This document shows, piece by piece, positions 50,577 to 58,885 of a DNA stretch of 64,000 nucleotides (positions are counted from its first letter, which is position 1; every line of letters starts with the position of its first letter). The stretch is taken from the NCBI RefSeq assembly GCF_023264675.1, contig NZ_JAHFVG010000007.1:62001-126000 (forward strand), written 5' to 3'. The notes under the pieces are model-generated. The model had not been told where the DNA came from. It did no database searches and was given only the letters and a program-made list of their open reading frames with translations. Origin of the DNA: Rhodococcus sp. (in: high G+C Gram-positive bacteria). Lineage in GTDB: Bacteria; Actinomycetota; Actinomycetes; Mycobacteriales; Mycobacteriaceae. Made by a program: the position numbers and the translations under genes.

Positions 50577-51896
50577 TCAGTTGCCTCCCGTGTCGTCTTG
50601 CTGCTCGATGTCGCCGGCCGTCTCGGCAGGAGGCCCCGCGTAGATGTAGGGGACCAGCTCGCGCGCCAGCACGGACGCGGGGGACATGCCGTCGGCCGTC
50701 GGGGCGAGGTTGCCCCACACCACGAGGGTCACGTCGTTGGCCGGGTCGTAACCCATGAACGTGTTGTACCCGGGCTGTTCGCCGATGTGGCCGTACAGCG
50801 GACCCATCTGGGCGATGCCGTACCCGTAGCCGGAGGAACCGGGTCCATCCGTTTCGGTGACGCTGTCCATCCTGAGCTGCTGAGTCTTCTCGTCGAGCAG
50901 GTCGCCCCCGGCCAACGCCTGCACCCACGTCGCCACGTCGTTGGCCGTCGAGATGCCCTGTCCGGCAGACCATGTCCACGACGGATTGTCGTTGGTGGTG
51001 ATGCGCGGCTGCACGGTTCCGGCCTCGATTGCTGCCAACTTCTCGGGGGGCAACGATTCCTTGCCCTCGCCCAGTGTCTCGACGTTGCCGCTGTAGGAGT
51101 ATCCGTTCGAGTACGGCGCCGGAATGCTGGTGTCGGTGTTCGCCGGGAACGACGTTCCGCTCAGGCCGAGTGGCCCGAAGAATCTGTCCTGAAAGATCTG
51201 AGCGATGGGTTTGCCGTCGAGCTGCTCTGCGATGAGCCCCAGTAGAACGGTGTTGGTGTTGGAGTAGTGGTATTCGGTACCGGGTGCGGAGTACGGGGGG
51301 TTCGACAGGCCGAGCGCCACCAATTCCTCGGGGCTCCACACCTTCTGAGTGTCCAGGTCCAGGGCGGTGTTCAGTTCGAGGGTTTGGGTGTAGTTGTACA
51401 GTCCGCTGCGCATGTCGAGAAGTTGGCCGATGGTGATGTTGTCCCCGTTCGGCACGTCCGGGCGATACTTGCTCACCGGATCGTCGATCGCCAGCTTGCC
51501 TTCCTGGATCATCTGCATGATCGCCGTCCCGGTCCAGGTCTTCGTGTTGGAGCCGACGCGAACCTTGGTGTCGAGAGTCGGCGGCTCGCTTCCTCCCAGT
51601 TCCGTTGCGCCCCAGGTGTTGACGTAGTCGCCATTGGGTGTCTTGATCAGCACCACCATGCCTATCTCGTGGAACTGCGACGCTGTGTCCTCCACGAGGG
51701 TGTCCAGCGCAGCGGAGTCGAGATCCACCAGCGCGCTCGATTCCGCACTGCTCGATTCTGTCGCCGACGTATTGGAGCTGCCGTTGCTGCCGTCGGTGCC
51801 GTTGTCGGACGACGTGGACGAGCACGAGGCGACGATCATTCCCGACGCCACGACGGCTGCGAGGAGGGTCGTTCTTGTCGCTGAATTGGTGAACAT
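50577..51896 (-). CDS. Serine-hydrolase lipoprotein (beta-lactamase/DD-carboxypeptidase fold)
   Basis: A 439-residue protein from the ATG at 51894-51896. A lipoprotein signal ends VASC and a Ser/Thr-rich linker follows. The catalytic SxxK is SNTK (VRVGSNTKTWTGTAIM), YxN is YSN (EYHYSNTNTVLLG), and the third motif is near YGHIGEQPG. So it should be an active serine hydrolase, of the Streptomyces R61-like DD-peptidase/esterase kind. It lies 26 bp after the CubicO-like gene on the same strand, suggesting an operon. Function in cell-envelope or ester metabolism is not known. Confidence 0.88.
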   Translation of the reverse strand: MFTNSATRTTLLAAVVASGMIVASCSSTSSDNGTDGSNGSSNTSATESSSAESSALVDLDSAALDTLVEDTASQFHEIGMVVLIKTPNGDYVNTWGATELGGSEPPTLDTKVRVGSNTKTWTGTAIMQMIQEGKLAIDDPVSKYRPDVPNGDNITIGQLLDMRSGLYNYTQTLELNTALDLDTQKVWSPEELVALGLSNPPYSAPGTEYHYSNTNTVLLGLIAEQLDGKPIAQIFQDRFFGPLGLSGTSFPANTDTSIPAPYSNGYSYSGNVETLGEGKESLPPEKLAAIEAGTVQPRITTNDNPSWTWSAGQGISTANDVATWVQALAGGDLLDEKTQQLRMDSVTETDGPGSSGYGYGIAQMGPLYGHIGEQPGYNTFMGYDPANDVTLVVWGNLAPTADGMSPASVLARELVPYIYAGPPAETAGDIEQQDDTGGN

Positions 51897-51922
51897 TGCT
51901 GACTCCCTGAGCAGTTGTCGAA

Positions 51923-53533
51923 TCAGGATTTGGTGAATGTGCCGAGCCCGAAGTTGTTCAGATACTCCACGGTCAACGTGGGTGTGCCACCTTCGGTGAA
52001 GGTCACGCCCGTCGGCCCTGCCGCGTTCTCTCCTTCGGGCTCGAACCAGAAGGTGTCGCCGTCGTAATGGGTGAGGGGATAGGACAATTGCATGTTCTTG
52101 CCCATTTTCACGACCAGGCCGTCTCCCTCCTCGGCGATCTCCGCGTTCCCGTAGAACGGGCTGCTGTAGGTGCCGACGTACGTGCTCGCAGGCTTGCCTT
52201 CGGTTTTCGGTGGAGTGGAGTAGTCGACGTCGGAGCGGCCGTGTGAGGTGAGGGCTGCGAACTGGCCGGCGACGAACGGCGCCCAGTCCACGGTGAGTGC
52301 ACCGTTCTTGGCGTAGTCCATGAACTGAGCGCCGATGGTCTCGGAGACGCCGATCGGGGCGGTGTTGGCGAGCACTACGATGCCGAGCTGTTCGCCGGGG
52401 ATCATCACGAGATCGGTGCTGGCACCGAGACCGAAAGCGCCTGCATGGGCAACTTCGACGCGTCCCTGTGCATCGGTTCCGACGTTGAAACCGATGCCGT
52501 AGAAGCTGTCTCGTGCACCGGGCGTCGTCGCCGGATGTGGCATCGAATGGGCTTGATGGGTGAACTGCAGGGCGTCGGCGTCCACGATGTCCGTGCCCTC
52601 GAACGTGCCACCGGCCAATTCCATTCTCATCCACTTGGCCATGTCGTCCACCGAGGATGCTGCACCGCCCGCAGGGGCTTGGCCTTCGGGATCGCTGACG
52701 TACTTGGCCTCCCAGGTGTGCGCCGCGGGATCGACGAGTACATGGTTGTACGCATGGTTCGGAGAGTTCTCCCACACGTCCTGCCGTGACGTCGTGTTCT
52801 CCATGCCGAGCGGGTCGTAGATGGTCTGCTCCGACAGATCTGCCCAGGTAGTTCCGGCAGCGTTCGCCGCAGCGACACCTGCCGCGGAGAATCCGTAGTT
52901 GGTGTAGTCGTAGTTGTCCCGAAATGGTTCGAGCGGAACTTGATTCAGGCGGGCGATGATGTCGTCGTAGGAGTAGCCGAGGTCTTCGAGCAGGTCGCCC
53001 GCGTGGTCGGGTAGGCCCGATCGGTGCGACATCAGGTCCGTGAAACTTGCATGCTCGGTGACGTACGGATCCGCTACCGCGAAGTTCTTCTCGTACATCT
53101 TCACCGGGTCGTCCCAGTCGAATTTCCCTGCGCCGACCTGGGACGCGACCACACTCGATGCCACTGGCTTCGACACCGACGCGAGTTGGAACATCGTGCT
53201 CGTGTCCACGGCACCGGGTTCGCCGACTTTCCTGACCCCGAACCCTTTCGAGTAGAGGACCTCGTCCTTGTAGACGACCGCCACGGCGATACCGGGCGCG
53301 CCGGTGTTGTTCATCATGTCCTCGACGTACCCGTCGAGCTGGCCGATGGCTGCGTCGACGTCGTCTCGATCCAAGGACGGGGTAGGAACCTGGGGAGGGC
53401 TCTCGGCGGGAGTGGGGGCAGGCGCGTCGGTCGACGAGCACGCCATCAGCATGCTCATCCCCAGCGCCATCGCGGTCGCCAGAGCTGATCGCGTGTGCCG
53501 ACGATGGCGGACGCCTGCGGATCGAGCGGTCAT
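51923..53533 (-). CDS. CubicO/class C beta-lactamase-related lipoprotein
   Basis: A 536-residue lipoprotein (lipobox MLMAC). The serine-hydrolase domain has SVSK (FQLASVSKPVASSVV), YTN (NYDYTNYGFSAAG) and HAG (VAHAGAFGLG), a complete catalytic set. A C-terminal beta domain (about 430-536, with TYVGTYSSPFYGNAEIAEEG) is of the DUF3471 kind found in CubicO proteins. It is the first of two adjacent serine-hydrolase lipoproteins. A 190-bp gap with phased repeats separates it from the MerR gene upstream on the same strand. Confidence 0.88.
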   Translation of the reverse strand: MTARSAGVRHRRHTRSALATAMALGMSMLMACSSTDAPAPTPAESPPQVPTPSLDRDDVDAAIGQLDGYVEDMMNNTGAPGIAVAVVYKDEVLYSKGFGVRKVGEPGAVDTSTMFQLASVSKPVASSVVASQVGAGKFDWDDPVKMYEKNFAVADPYVTEHASFTDLMSHRSGLPDHAGDLLEDLGYSYDDIIARLNQVPLEPFRDNYDYTNYGFSAAGVAAANAAGTTWADLSEQTIYDPLGMENTTSRQDVWENSPNHAYNHVLVDPAAHTWEAKYVSDPEGQAPAGGAASSVDDMAKWMRMELAGGTFEGTDIVDADALQFTHQAHSMPHPATTPGARDSFYGIGFNVGTDAQGRVEVAHAGAFGLGASTDLVMIPGEQLGIVVLANTAPIGVSETIGAQFMDYAKNGALTVDWAPFVAGQFAALTSHGRSDVDYSTPPKTEGKPASTYVGTYSSPFYGNAEIAEEGDGLVVKMGKNMQLSYPLTHYDGDTFWFEPEGENAAGPTGVTFTEGGTPTLTVEYLNNFGLGTFTKS

Positions 53534-53659
53534 GGGTGCACTCCATACAGGGATACGTGAGGCGGCGATCTTCGGTCGCGAGAATTGGCGCCGGGACGTG
53601 CCGATCCGTGTGAACTACGGACGCTCCGTGCCGGTGAGGGAACCCTACCGCCGCCGGGG

Positions 53660-53689
53660 GCAAATTGGTGCAAATTGCAGCAAAATATT
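53660..53689. repeat. Three 10-bp phased GCAAA repeats
   Basis: GCAAATTGGT, GCAAATTGCA and GCAAAATATT are placed head to tail with 10-bp spacing, followed at 53697 by GGTTTGCAAC, an inverted half. They are about 130 bp upstream of the CubicO-like gene. One repeat per helical turn suggests a cooperative binding site on one DNA face. Confidence 0.45.
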
Positions 53690-53723
53690 TGTCCGGTTTG
53701 CAACAGGATCAGCGAACCGGCGA

Positions 53724-54467
53724 TCAGTCCGCGCGAAGCATGACCTGCACGCGGGCGATCACGTCGACCTGCGCCGCGTTGTAGAGATCGATGATGGCCT
53801 TGCCGACGGTTTCGGAAGCGAACCGAGACCCGTGCGGGGCGTCGGCGCCAGCGGTCTTCAGCCCCGGATAGCGCGAGTACAGGTCGCGGACGTACGGCAC
53901 CATTCGATCGGCGATGTCTCGGCGTACCGATTCTTCGGCGTCGGCGGGTAGTCGGTCGAAGGCGGAGACCGGATCGCGCGAAGAAACCGGGGCGTCGGCG
54001 CGCATGTCGGCCAACAGGTCCGAGTAGGACGCCATGCCGAGGGGGCCGAGCACGCGCGTCAGGACGACCATGAACGACCGATCGGCGTCGGTGAGTTCGG
54101 CCTCGGCCGCCGCGGGTGCCAACTCGGCGGGTAGATCGGTCGGGGCCTGGTTGTTCAGAATGACGCCGAGCTCGGCGCGTGTCCGCTGCAGCCGCTCGAT
54201 GGATGCGGCGAGTTCGGCATCCAGTGTGCGCAGTGCTTCGTGCGGGTGCTCGTCCTGATCGCCCATCGCGGCGATCTGCGACAGCGAGAACCCCAGATCG
54301 GTCAGACATTTGATGCGGAGTACCCGCACGAGATGGGCGACGCCGTACTGCTTGTAACCGTTCGACGCACGCTCGGGCTCGTCGAGTAGGCCGACCTCGT
54401 GATAGTGCCGGACGGCTCGCAGGCTCGTACCGGCCAGGTCGGCGATCTCGCGCGTGCTCCAACTCAA
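53724..54467 (-). CDS. MerR family transcriptional regulator
   Basis: A 247-residue protein with a MerR HTH (STREIADLAGTSLRAVRHYHEVGLL, about residues 3-29), the YGVAHLVRVLRIKCLTDLGFSL wing and helix, and a dimerisation coiled coil LDAELAASIERLQRTRAELG. A large C-terminal helical domain (about 120-247) is of a TipAS-like size and may bind ligand. It is upstream of the two serine-hydrolase lipoprotein genes and divergent from the TAP-like gene, so either may be a target. Confidence 0.88.
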   Translation of the reverse strand: MSWSTREIADLAGTSLRAVRHYHEVGLLDEPERASNGYKQYGVAHLVRVLRIKCLTDLGFSLSQIAAMGDQDEHPHEALRTLDAELAASIERLQRTRAELGVILNNQAPTDLPAELAPAAAEAELTDADRSFMVVLTRVLGPLGMASYSDLLADMRADAPVSSRDPVSAFDRLPADAEESVRRDIADRMVPYVRDLYSRYPGLKTAGADAPHGSRFASETVGKAIIDLYNAAQVDVIARVQVMLRAD

Positions 54468-54608
54468 CGGTTACCCCCTTTCGCACGACCGGCCTGGACC
54501 GTAACCGGAAACTGTGGCGTGCCTCACATGGCCGAGGGCTTGAGTGTGCCGTAGCGGCCGGGTGTCTTCTGGGATCACCTTATTCGCCGAACTCACGAGG
54601 AGACCGAA

Positions 54609-56198
54609 GTGACCACGCGTTCGACACTCACTCGCACAGCCCTTGCGGTGGCATTACCGACGCTGCTGGTCGTGGGCGCGTGTGCGCAGCCCGGCCAGGA
54701 AGCAGAGCCGGTCGAAGCAGAACAGCAAGCCGAACAGCAGGCCGAGCGGGAGGACCTGCAGCGCTTTTACGACCAGGAACTCGAGTTCGGTCCGTGCGAT
54801 GGCTACGCGACGACCACCGCCGACGAGCAGAGCTTTTCGAGCAACCCGGCCTTCCAGTGCGCACGCGCGGAGGTGCCCCTGGACTACGACGATCCAGGCG
54901 GGCGCACGGCCCAGATCGCGATGCTGAAGGCACCGGCACGCGGAGAGTCCACCGGCTCGCTGGTGATGAATCCCGGTGGACCCGGCGGGCCAGGGATGAG
55001 CATGGCAGCGCTCGGCGCGACGACCCTCGCCGACAGCAGAGTCACCGAGAAGTTCGACCTGATCGGTGTCGATCCACGTGGCGTCGGTGCGTCGACACCG
55101 GCCGTCCACTGCTTCACCGGCCCCGAAGCCGACGCAGGTCAGGCGACGACGACAGTCCTCGTCAGCAGTAAGTCGTGGTCCGAAGACGGAACACGCGGGC
55201 TCGTGAACCAGTGCGCCGACAGGTCCGGCGGCGACGACGTGCTGAAGAGCGTGAGCACGCGGAACGCGGCGCGCGACATGGACATCGTTCGGGCTGCACT
55301 CGGCGACGACAAGTTGAGCTATTTCGGCCAGAGTTACGGCACGCGGCTCGGCGCGGTCTATGCCGAGATGTTTCCCGACAAGGTGCGTGCGATGGTGCTC
55401 GACGGCGCCATCGATCCACAGCGGGGGACTTACGAACGACGGATCACGCAGTATGCAGGATTTCAACGTTCGTTCGATGCGATGGCAGCGTTCTGCGCGT
55501 CCCGCCCCGACTGCCCGCTCGGCCCCGACCCGAGCGCAGCCACCGAGGTCTTCTCGAACACCGTCAGGCCGCTCGTCGATCGGCCGATCGTCACCGCTGA
55601 CGGGCGCCCGGTGGACTTCGACGCAGCCTTGAACGGCGTGATCGCCGGTTTGTACGACTCCGCCGCGTGGCCCGCAATTCTGAAGGGCATCGGAGAACTG
55701 CAGAACGGTCAGGCGCAGACGCTGCAGATACTCGGCGACTCCGTTGCCGGACGCCAGGCCGACGGAACCTATCCCAATTTCGGTGATGCCCTCTACGCGA
55801 TCAATTGCATGGACGAGCAGCGCAACACCCCGGACCAGGAAGTCGACCTCAAGCGTGAGATTCAGGGAGTAGCGCCGTTCCTCGACGCCGGCCTCGGCCC
55901 CGACGGTGCCCGTGATCCGTGTGAATCATGGCCGGCAGAGCCTACTTTGGGATACCCCTACGCGACCGATGTTCAGGGCCTGCCGGACACGCTGACGGTG
56001 TCGACGACCGGTGATCCCTCGACTCCCTACGACGGAGGAGTCAGCCTGGCCGACACCCTCGGTGGCTCGCTCCTGACCGTCGACGGTGAGCAGCACACAG
56101 TCGCGTTCTCCGGAGCGAGTGACTGCGTCGACGACGTTGTCGCCGACTACCTCGTCGACCTGCAGTCGCCGCCGGAAGGTACTCGCTGCAGTGTCTAG
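54609..56198 (+). CDS. TAP-like alpha/beta hydrolase lipoprotein (tripeptidyl aminopeptidase-like)
   Basis: A 529-residue protein from GTG 54609 with GAGGAG upstream. The signal peptide ends in the lipobox VVGAC. The hydrolase core has MNPGGPGGPGMS (oxyanion region), DLIGVDPRGVG, the nucleophile GQSYGT, and in the C-terminal TAP domain the late Asp (TGDPSTPYDGG) and His (VDGEQHTVAF). These enzymes are secreted or lipid-anchored peptidases or esterases. Its stop overlaps the end of the converging aminotransferase gene. Three or more Cys pairs may form disulfides outside. Confidence 0.88.
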   Translation: MTTRSTLTRTALAVALPTLLVVGACAQPGQEAEPVEAEQQAEQQAEREDLQRFYDQELEFGPCDGYATTTADEQSFSSNPAFQCARAEVPLDYDDPGGRTAQIAMLKAPARGESTGSLVMNPGGPGGPGMSMAALGATTLADSRVTEKFDLIGVDPRGVGASTPAVHCFTGPEADAGQATTTVLVSSKSWSEDGTRGLVNQCADRSGGDDVLKSVSTRNAARDMDIVRAALGDDKLSYFGQSYGTRLGAVYAEMFPDKVRAMVLDGAIDPQRGTYERRITQYAGFQRSFDAMAAFCASRPDCPLGPDPSAATEVFSNTVRPLVDRPIVTADGRPVDFDAALNGVIAGLYDSAAWPAILKGIGELQNGQAQTLQILGDSVAGRQADGTYPNFGDALYAINCMDEQRNTPDQEVDLKREIQGVAPFLDAGLGPDGARDPCESWPAEPTLGYPYATDVQGLPDTLTVSTTGDPSTPYDGGVSLADTLGGSLLTVDGEQHTVAFSGASDCVDDVVADYLVDLQSPPEGTRCSV

Positions 56199-57217
56199 CT
56201 CGGAATGTGGCTGCTGGATGTAATTGCTTCCAGGACGGCGCGGCCCGCGCGGGGATCGCCCACTGCGATCCTCGCGTCGCCGTTGGCGTAGCGACGCGAT
56301 GCAATCCCGGCGTCGGCGAGCGCGCCACCGATCGACGCACCCGGCAGGTACAGGAAGTTCGCGTGGCTGTCCGGCGTCACGACTCCGCGGGCCGACAGAT
56401 CGGCGCGGAGTCGCTCACGTTCGGTGACAATCGAATTCACCCGATCGGTCAGCTCGGCGGCAGCGGCGTACGAGGCGGTCACGGCCTCCTCCGCTGCCGC
56501 GACCATCCCGAACGGAAGCTGCAGTCGGCGAATGCGGCCGGCGAGGCCTGCTGATGCGAGCCCGTAACCGATACGCAAGCCCGCGAGTCCATAGGCTTTG
56601 GAGAACGTCCGCAACACCACCACGCCCGGATACTCGGAGATCAACGCCGGTACGTCGATCCGCAGATCGGGTGCCACGAATTCGATGTACGCCTCGTCGA
56701 GAATCGTCGTCACGTGGTCCGGCATCGATCGGAGAAAATCCACGAGGTCGACGGTGGGGGTGAGCGTCCCGGTCGGGTTGTGCGGCCTGCAGACGATCGC
56801 GAGCGTGGTCCTGTCGTCGATCGACCGCCGCATCGCATTCAGGTCCTGCATGCCGTGGTCGTCGAGAGCGACCGTGTGGGCGCTCAGGCCGCACATCTCG
56901 GTCATGATCGGGTACCCGTCGAACGTGGGGACGGAGAAGACGGTTCGGTCGTCCCTCGACGTCATCGACCGCAAGACCTGCATGGCGACACCGGTCGCGC
57001 CTGCACCGACGACGACGTGCCCGGCATCGAGGCCTTCGTGGTCGGCGATGATGTCCGCGAGGCTGGTCGGTAAGAACTCGGGATACCGATTGGCACGACG
57101 CGACGCTCGATCCAACGCTGCGATCACCGACGGCAACGGTGGATGGGGATTCTCGCTGAGCCCCAGCTGGAATCGTGACGGCGCGTGATCGAGCATCCCA
57201 GTATTTCGAGTGATCAC
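56195..57217 (-). CDS. Class I/II aminotransferase (histidinol-phosphate/aromatic aminotransferase-like)
   Basis: A 340-residue fold-type I PLP enzyme, GTG start overlapping the KASIII-like stop (57214-57217). HisC-like features: LGLSENPHPPLPSVIAAL, VVGAGATGVAMQVL, RPHNPTGT, DEAYIEFVAPD, and PLP Lys in FSKAYGLAGLRIGY. It exchanges amino and keto groups. Not in a his operon; last gene of the ThDP-SRPBCC-KASIII-aminotransferase unit. It may supply aromatic 2-oxo acids or aminate the product (inference). Confidence 0.85.
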   Translation of the reverse strand: MITRNTGMLDHAPSRFQLGLSENPHPPLPSVIAALDRASRRANRYPEFLPTSLADIIADHEGLDAGHVVVGAGATGVAMQVLRSMTSRDDRTVFSVPTFDGYPIMTEMCGLSAHTVALDDHGMQDLNAMRRSIDDRTTLAIVCRPHNPTGTLTPTVDLVDFLRSMPDHVTTILDEAYIEFVAPDLRIDVPALISEYPGVVVLRTFSKAYGLAGLRIGYGLASAGLAGRIRRLQLPFGMVAAAEEAVTASYAAAAELTDRVNSIVTERERLRADLSARGVVTPDSHANFLYLPGASIGGALADAGIASRRYANGDARIAVGDPRAGRAVLEAITSSSHIPS

Positions 57218-58227
57218 GACGCAGCTCCCCACCGCACGGCCGCCGCACCCGCGAAGTCTCCGGCATGGGCGAACCCGGCCAACATCACCAACGAACCGTT
57301 CGGAATCCGGCCCGCCCGGTTGGCAATGTCGAGCGTGACCGGAATGCCTGCGCCGAAAAGGTTTCCGCCCTCGTCGAACGAGTCGGGATGACGTTCTTCC
57401 GGAAGCTCCAACGCGTCGCGCCAATTTCGGAGGAACATTCGATTCGGTTGATTCGTGACAAGCGTGTCGATGGATTCGCTCCGGACACCGAGCTGGGAGC
57501 AGACCGCCATTGCCACCTCGGGAACCAGGCGATTGCCCCTCGCCAGGACCTTCGTGATCTTGGACTCGGTGAATCCGACGTGCATCTGGCCGGTGCCCGC
57601 CTCCCAGTATTTGCGGGGAGGGTCTGCTTCGGCGGTCATGTCGCCGGCGAACTCCGGATACGTTCGGCACTCGATACCGAGAACGGGTGCGTCCTCGGAC
57701 GCCGTCAACAGTGCGGCTCCTGCCCCGTCACCCGGGACGCTTGCCTGGGAGAGCGACACGACGTCGGGTTGGGTGAAGATCTGACCGGCGCTGTTCTGCA
57801 CGTTGACGATCAATGCCGAACTGGCAGAGGCGCTCTGCATGATCTGTCGCGCGAGCTTGATCATGTAGACGAACGATGCGCATCCACCGTTGTGCAGGTC
57901 GATCACCCACTCGGGCGACAGGCCCATCCGGCGTGCGAGTTCCCCGCCGGTCCCCAGGATGGGAAGGTCGGGAAGTTGAGTATGAGTGATCAACACGTCG
58001 ACGCTGCCGATCGAGTCGGCGCCGTGACGGTCGACGAGTGGCCGGACCGCCTGCTCGGCCATGTCGACGGCACTCTCACCCGGCGCGACGTGATGGCGGA
58101 AGCGAGGGGATCGGAACATGATGTTGTCGGCCAAGCGGTCGTCTTTCGCGAACTGCGCGAAATAGTCTGCGGGGACACGGTTCTCCGGCAGATATCCGGC
58201 TATGTCGACCAAGCTCACTGTTCGCAT
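57214..58227 (-). CDS. KASIII-like (3-oxoacyl-ACP synthase III family) protein with altered active site
   Basis: About 337 residues from MRTVSLVDIAGYLPENRV. The thiolase fold is clear: DVLITHTQLPDL, the catalytic Cys in DLHNGGCASFVYMIKLA, GDGAGAALLT, and the late GNLFGAGIPVTLD with the Asn. The usual His motif HQAN reads N-Q-P-N (LVTNQPNRMF), so the Cys-His-Asn triad seems incomplete. KASIII relatives outside fatty-acid synthesis often act as acyltransferases or start special pathways. It starts one base after the SRPBCC stop. Its role is likely acyl transfer or condensation on the product of the ThDP enzyme (inference). Confidence 0.85.
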   Translation of the reverse strand: MRTVSLVDIAGYLPENRVPADYFAQFAKDDRLADNIMFRSPRFRHHVAPGESAVDMAEQAVRPLVDRHGADSIGSVDVLITHTQLPDLPILGTGGELARRMGLSPEWVIDLHNGGCASFVYMIKLARQIMQSASASSALIVNVQNSAGQIFTQPDVVSLSQASVPGDGAGAALLTASEDAPVLGIECRTYPEFAGDMTAEADPPRKYWEAGTGQMHVGFTESKITKVLARGNRLVPEVAMAVCSQLGVRSESIDTLVTNQPNRMFLRNWRDALELPEERHPDSFDEGGNLFGAGIPVTLDIANRAGRIPNGSLVMLAGFAHAGDFAGAAAVRWGAAS

Positions 58228-58228
58228 C

Positions 58229-58885
58229 TCAGGCACCCATCCATGTCGGCGTGAGGGGAAGGCCGTTCGAGTGCCGGTATTCACAGATGACCTTGAGGTT
58301 CTGAATCTCGAGCTGGTGACCGGCAGCGAACATGTCCCAGAAGTCGCCCACCCACGGTCCTCGTTCGGGCGGCGCAGCCTCGGGATAGGGATTCTCGTCG
58401 TAGAACGGATGGTGGCAGTTGGTCCAGAGCACCACCGAACCGGGCTTGTCGAAGACGACGCGCGCGTCCACGACGCGCATCAGGTACACCATCCAGAGGT
58501 GGGTGCCCTGGTCCCAGGCGCAATGGTAGTCGACGGTCATCGACTTGGGATTCGCCACTGTGCGCGTGTAGATTTCGGTGGCATCACCCAGGCGGTCGTA
58601 GGCGAGCCACAGCCCTTCCTCGTCGGTCGGAGTGAATCCTCGCAGACTGTAGGTCCATTCTTCGAGACTGCGAGTGTCGGAGAGATACTCGTACACTTCG
58701 CTCGGCGGAGCATCGATGTATTCCTGCACGGTGCAGTACTTGCCGAACACCTGCTCGTGCGGATAGACCGATCTCAACATGTCCAGGATGATCGGCGTGG
58801 TGGCGTGACGATCGGAGGTCTCGACTCGAATCAGTCCGTCGAGCTTGCTGGGGAGATCACTGACTGCGTGCACACTGGAGCTCAT
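58229..58885 (-). CDS. SRPBCC-fold (polyketide cyclase/START-like) protein
   Basis: About 218 residues from MSSSVHAVSDLPSKL, with AGGAG upstream; the start lies 29 bases inside the ThDP gene. The SRPBCC fold is seen in YIDAPPSEVYEYLSDTRSLEEWT, the strand TVDYHCAWDQGTHLWMVYLM and the long C-terminal helix (GPWVGDFWDMFAAGHQLEIQNL). Members bind hydrophobic ligands and some cyclise or dehydrate polyketides. In this operon it may bind or cyclise the product. No active-site residue can be named. Confidence 0.82.
   Translation of the reverse strand: MSSSVHAVSDLPSKLDGLIRVETSDRHATTPIILDMLRSVYPHEQVFGKYCTVQEYIDAPPSEVYEYLSDTRSLEEWTYSLRGFTPTDEEGLWLAYDRLGDATEIYTRTVANPKSMTVDYHCAWDQGTHLWMVYLMRVVDARVVFDKPGSVVLWTNCHHPFYDENPYPEAAPPERGPWVGDFWDMFAAGHQLEIQNLKVICEYRHSNGLPLTPTWMGA

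Noticed and set aside
51897..53663. Long frame joined to the serine-hydrolase lipoprotein (over 1000 residues in total)
   Set aside because: It lies over the CubicO-like gene in another frame and has low-complexity Arg-rich sequence; the lipoprotein signal at 51896 marks the true start.
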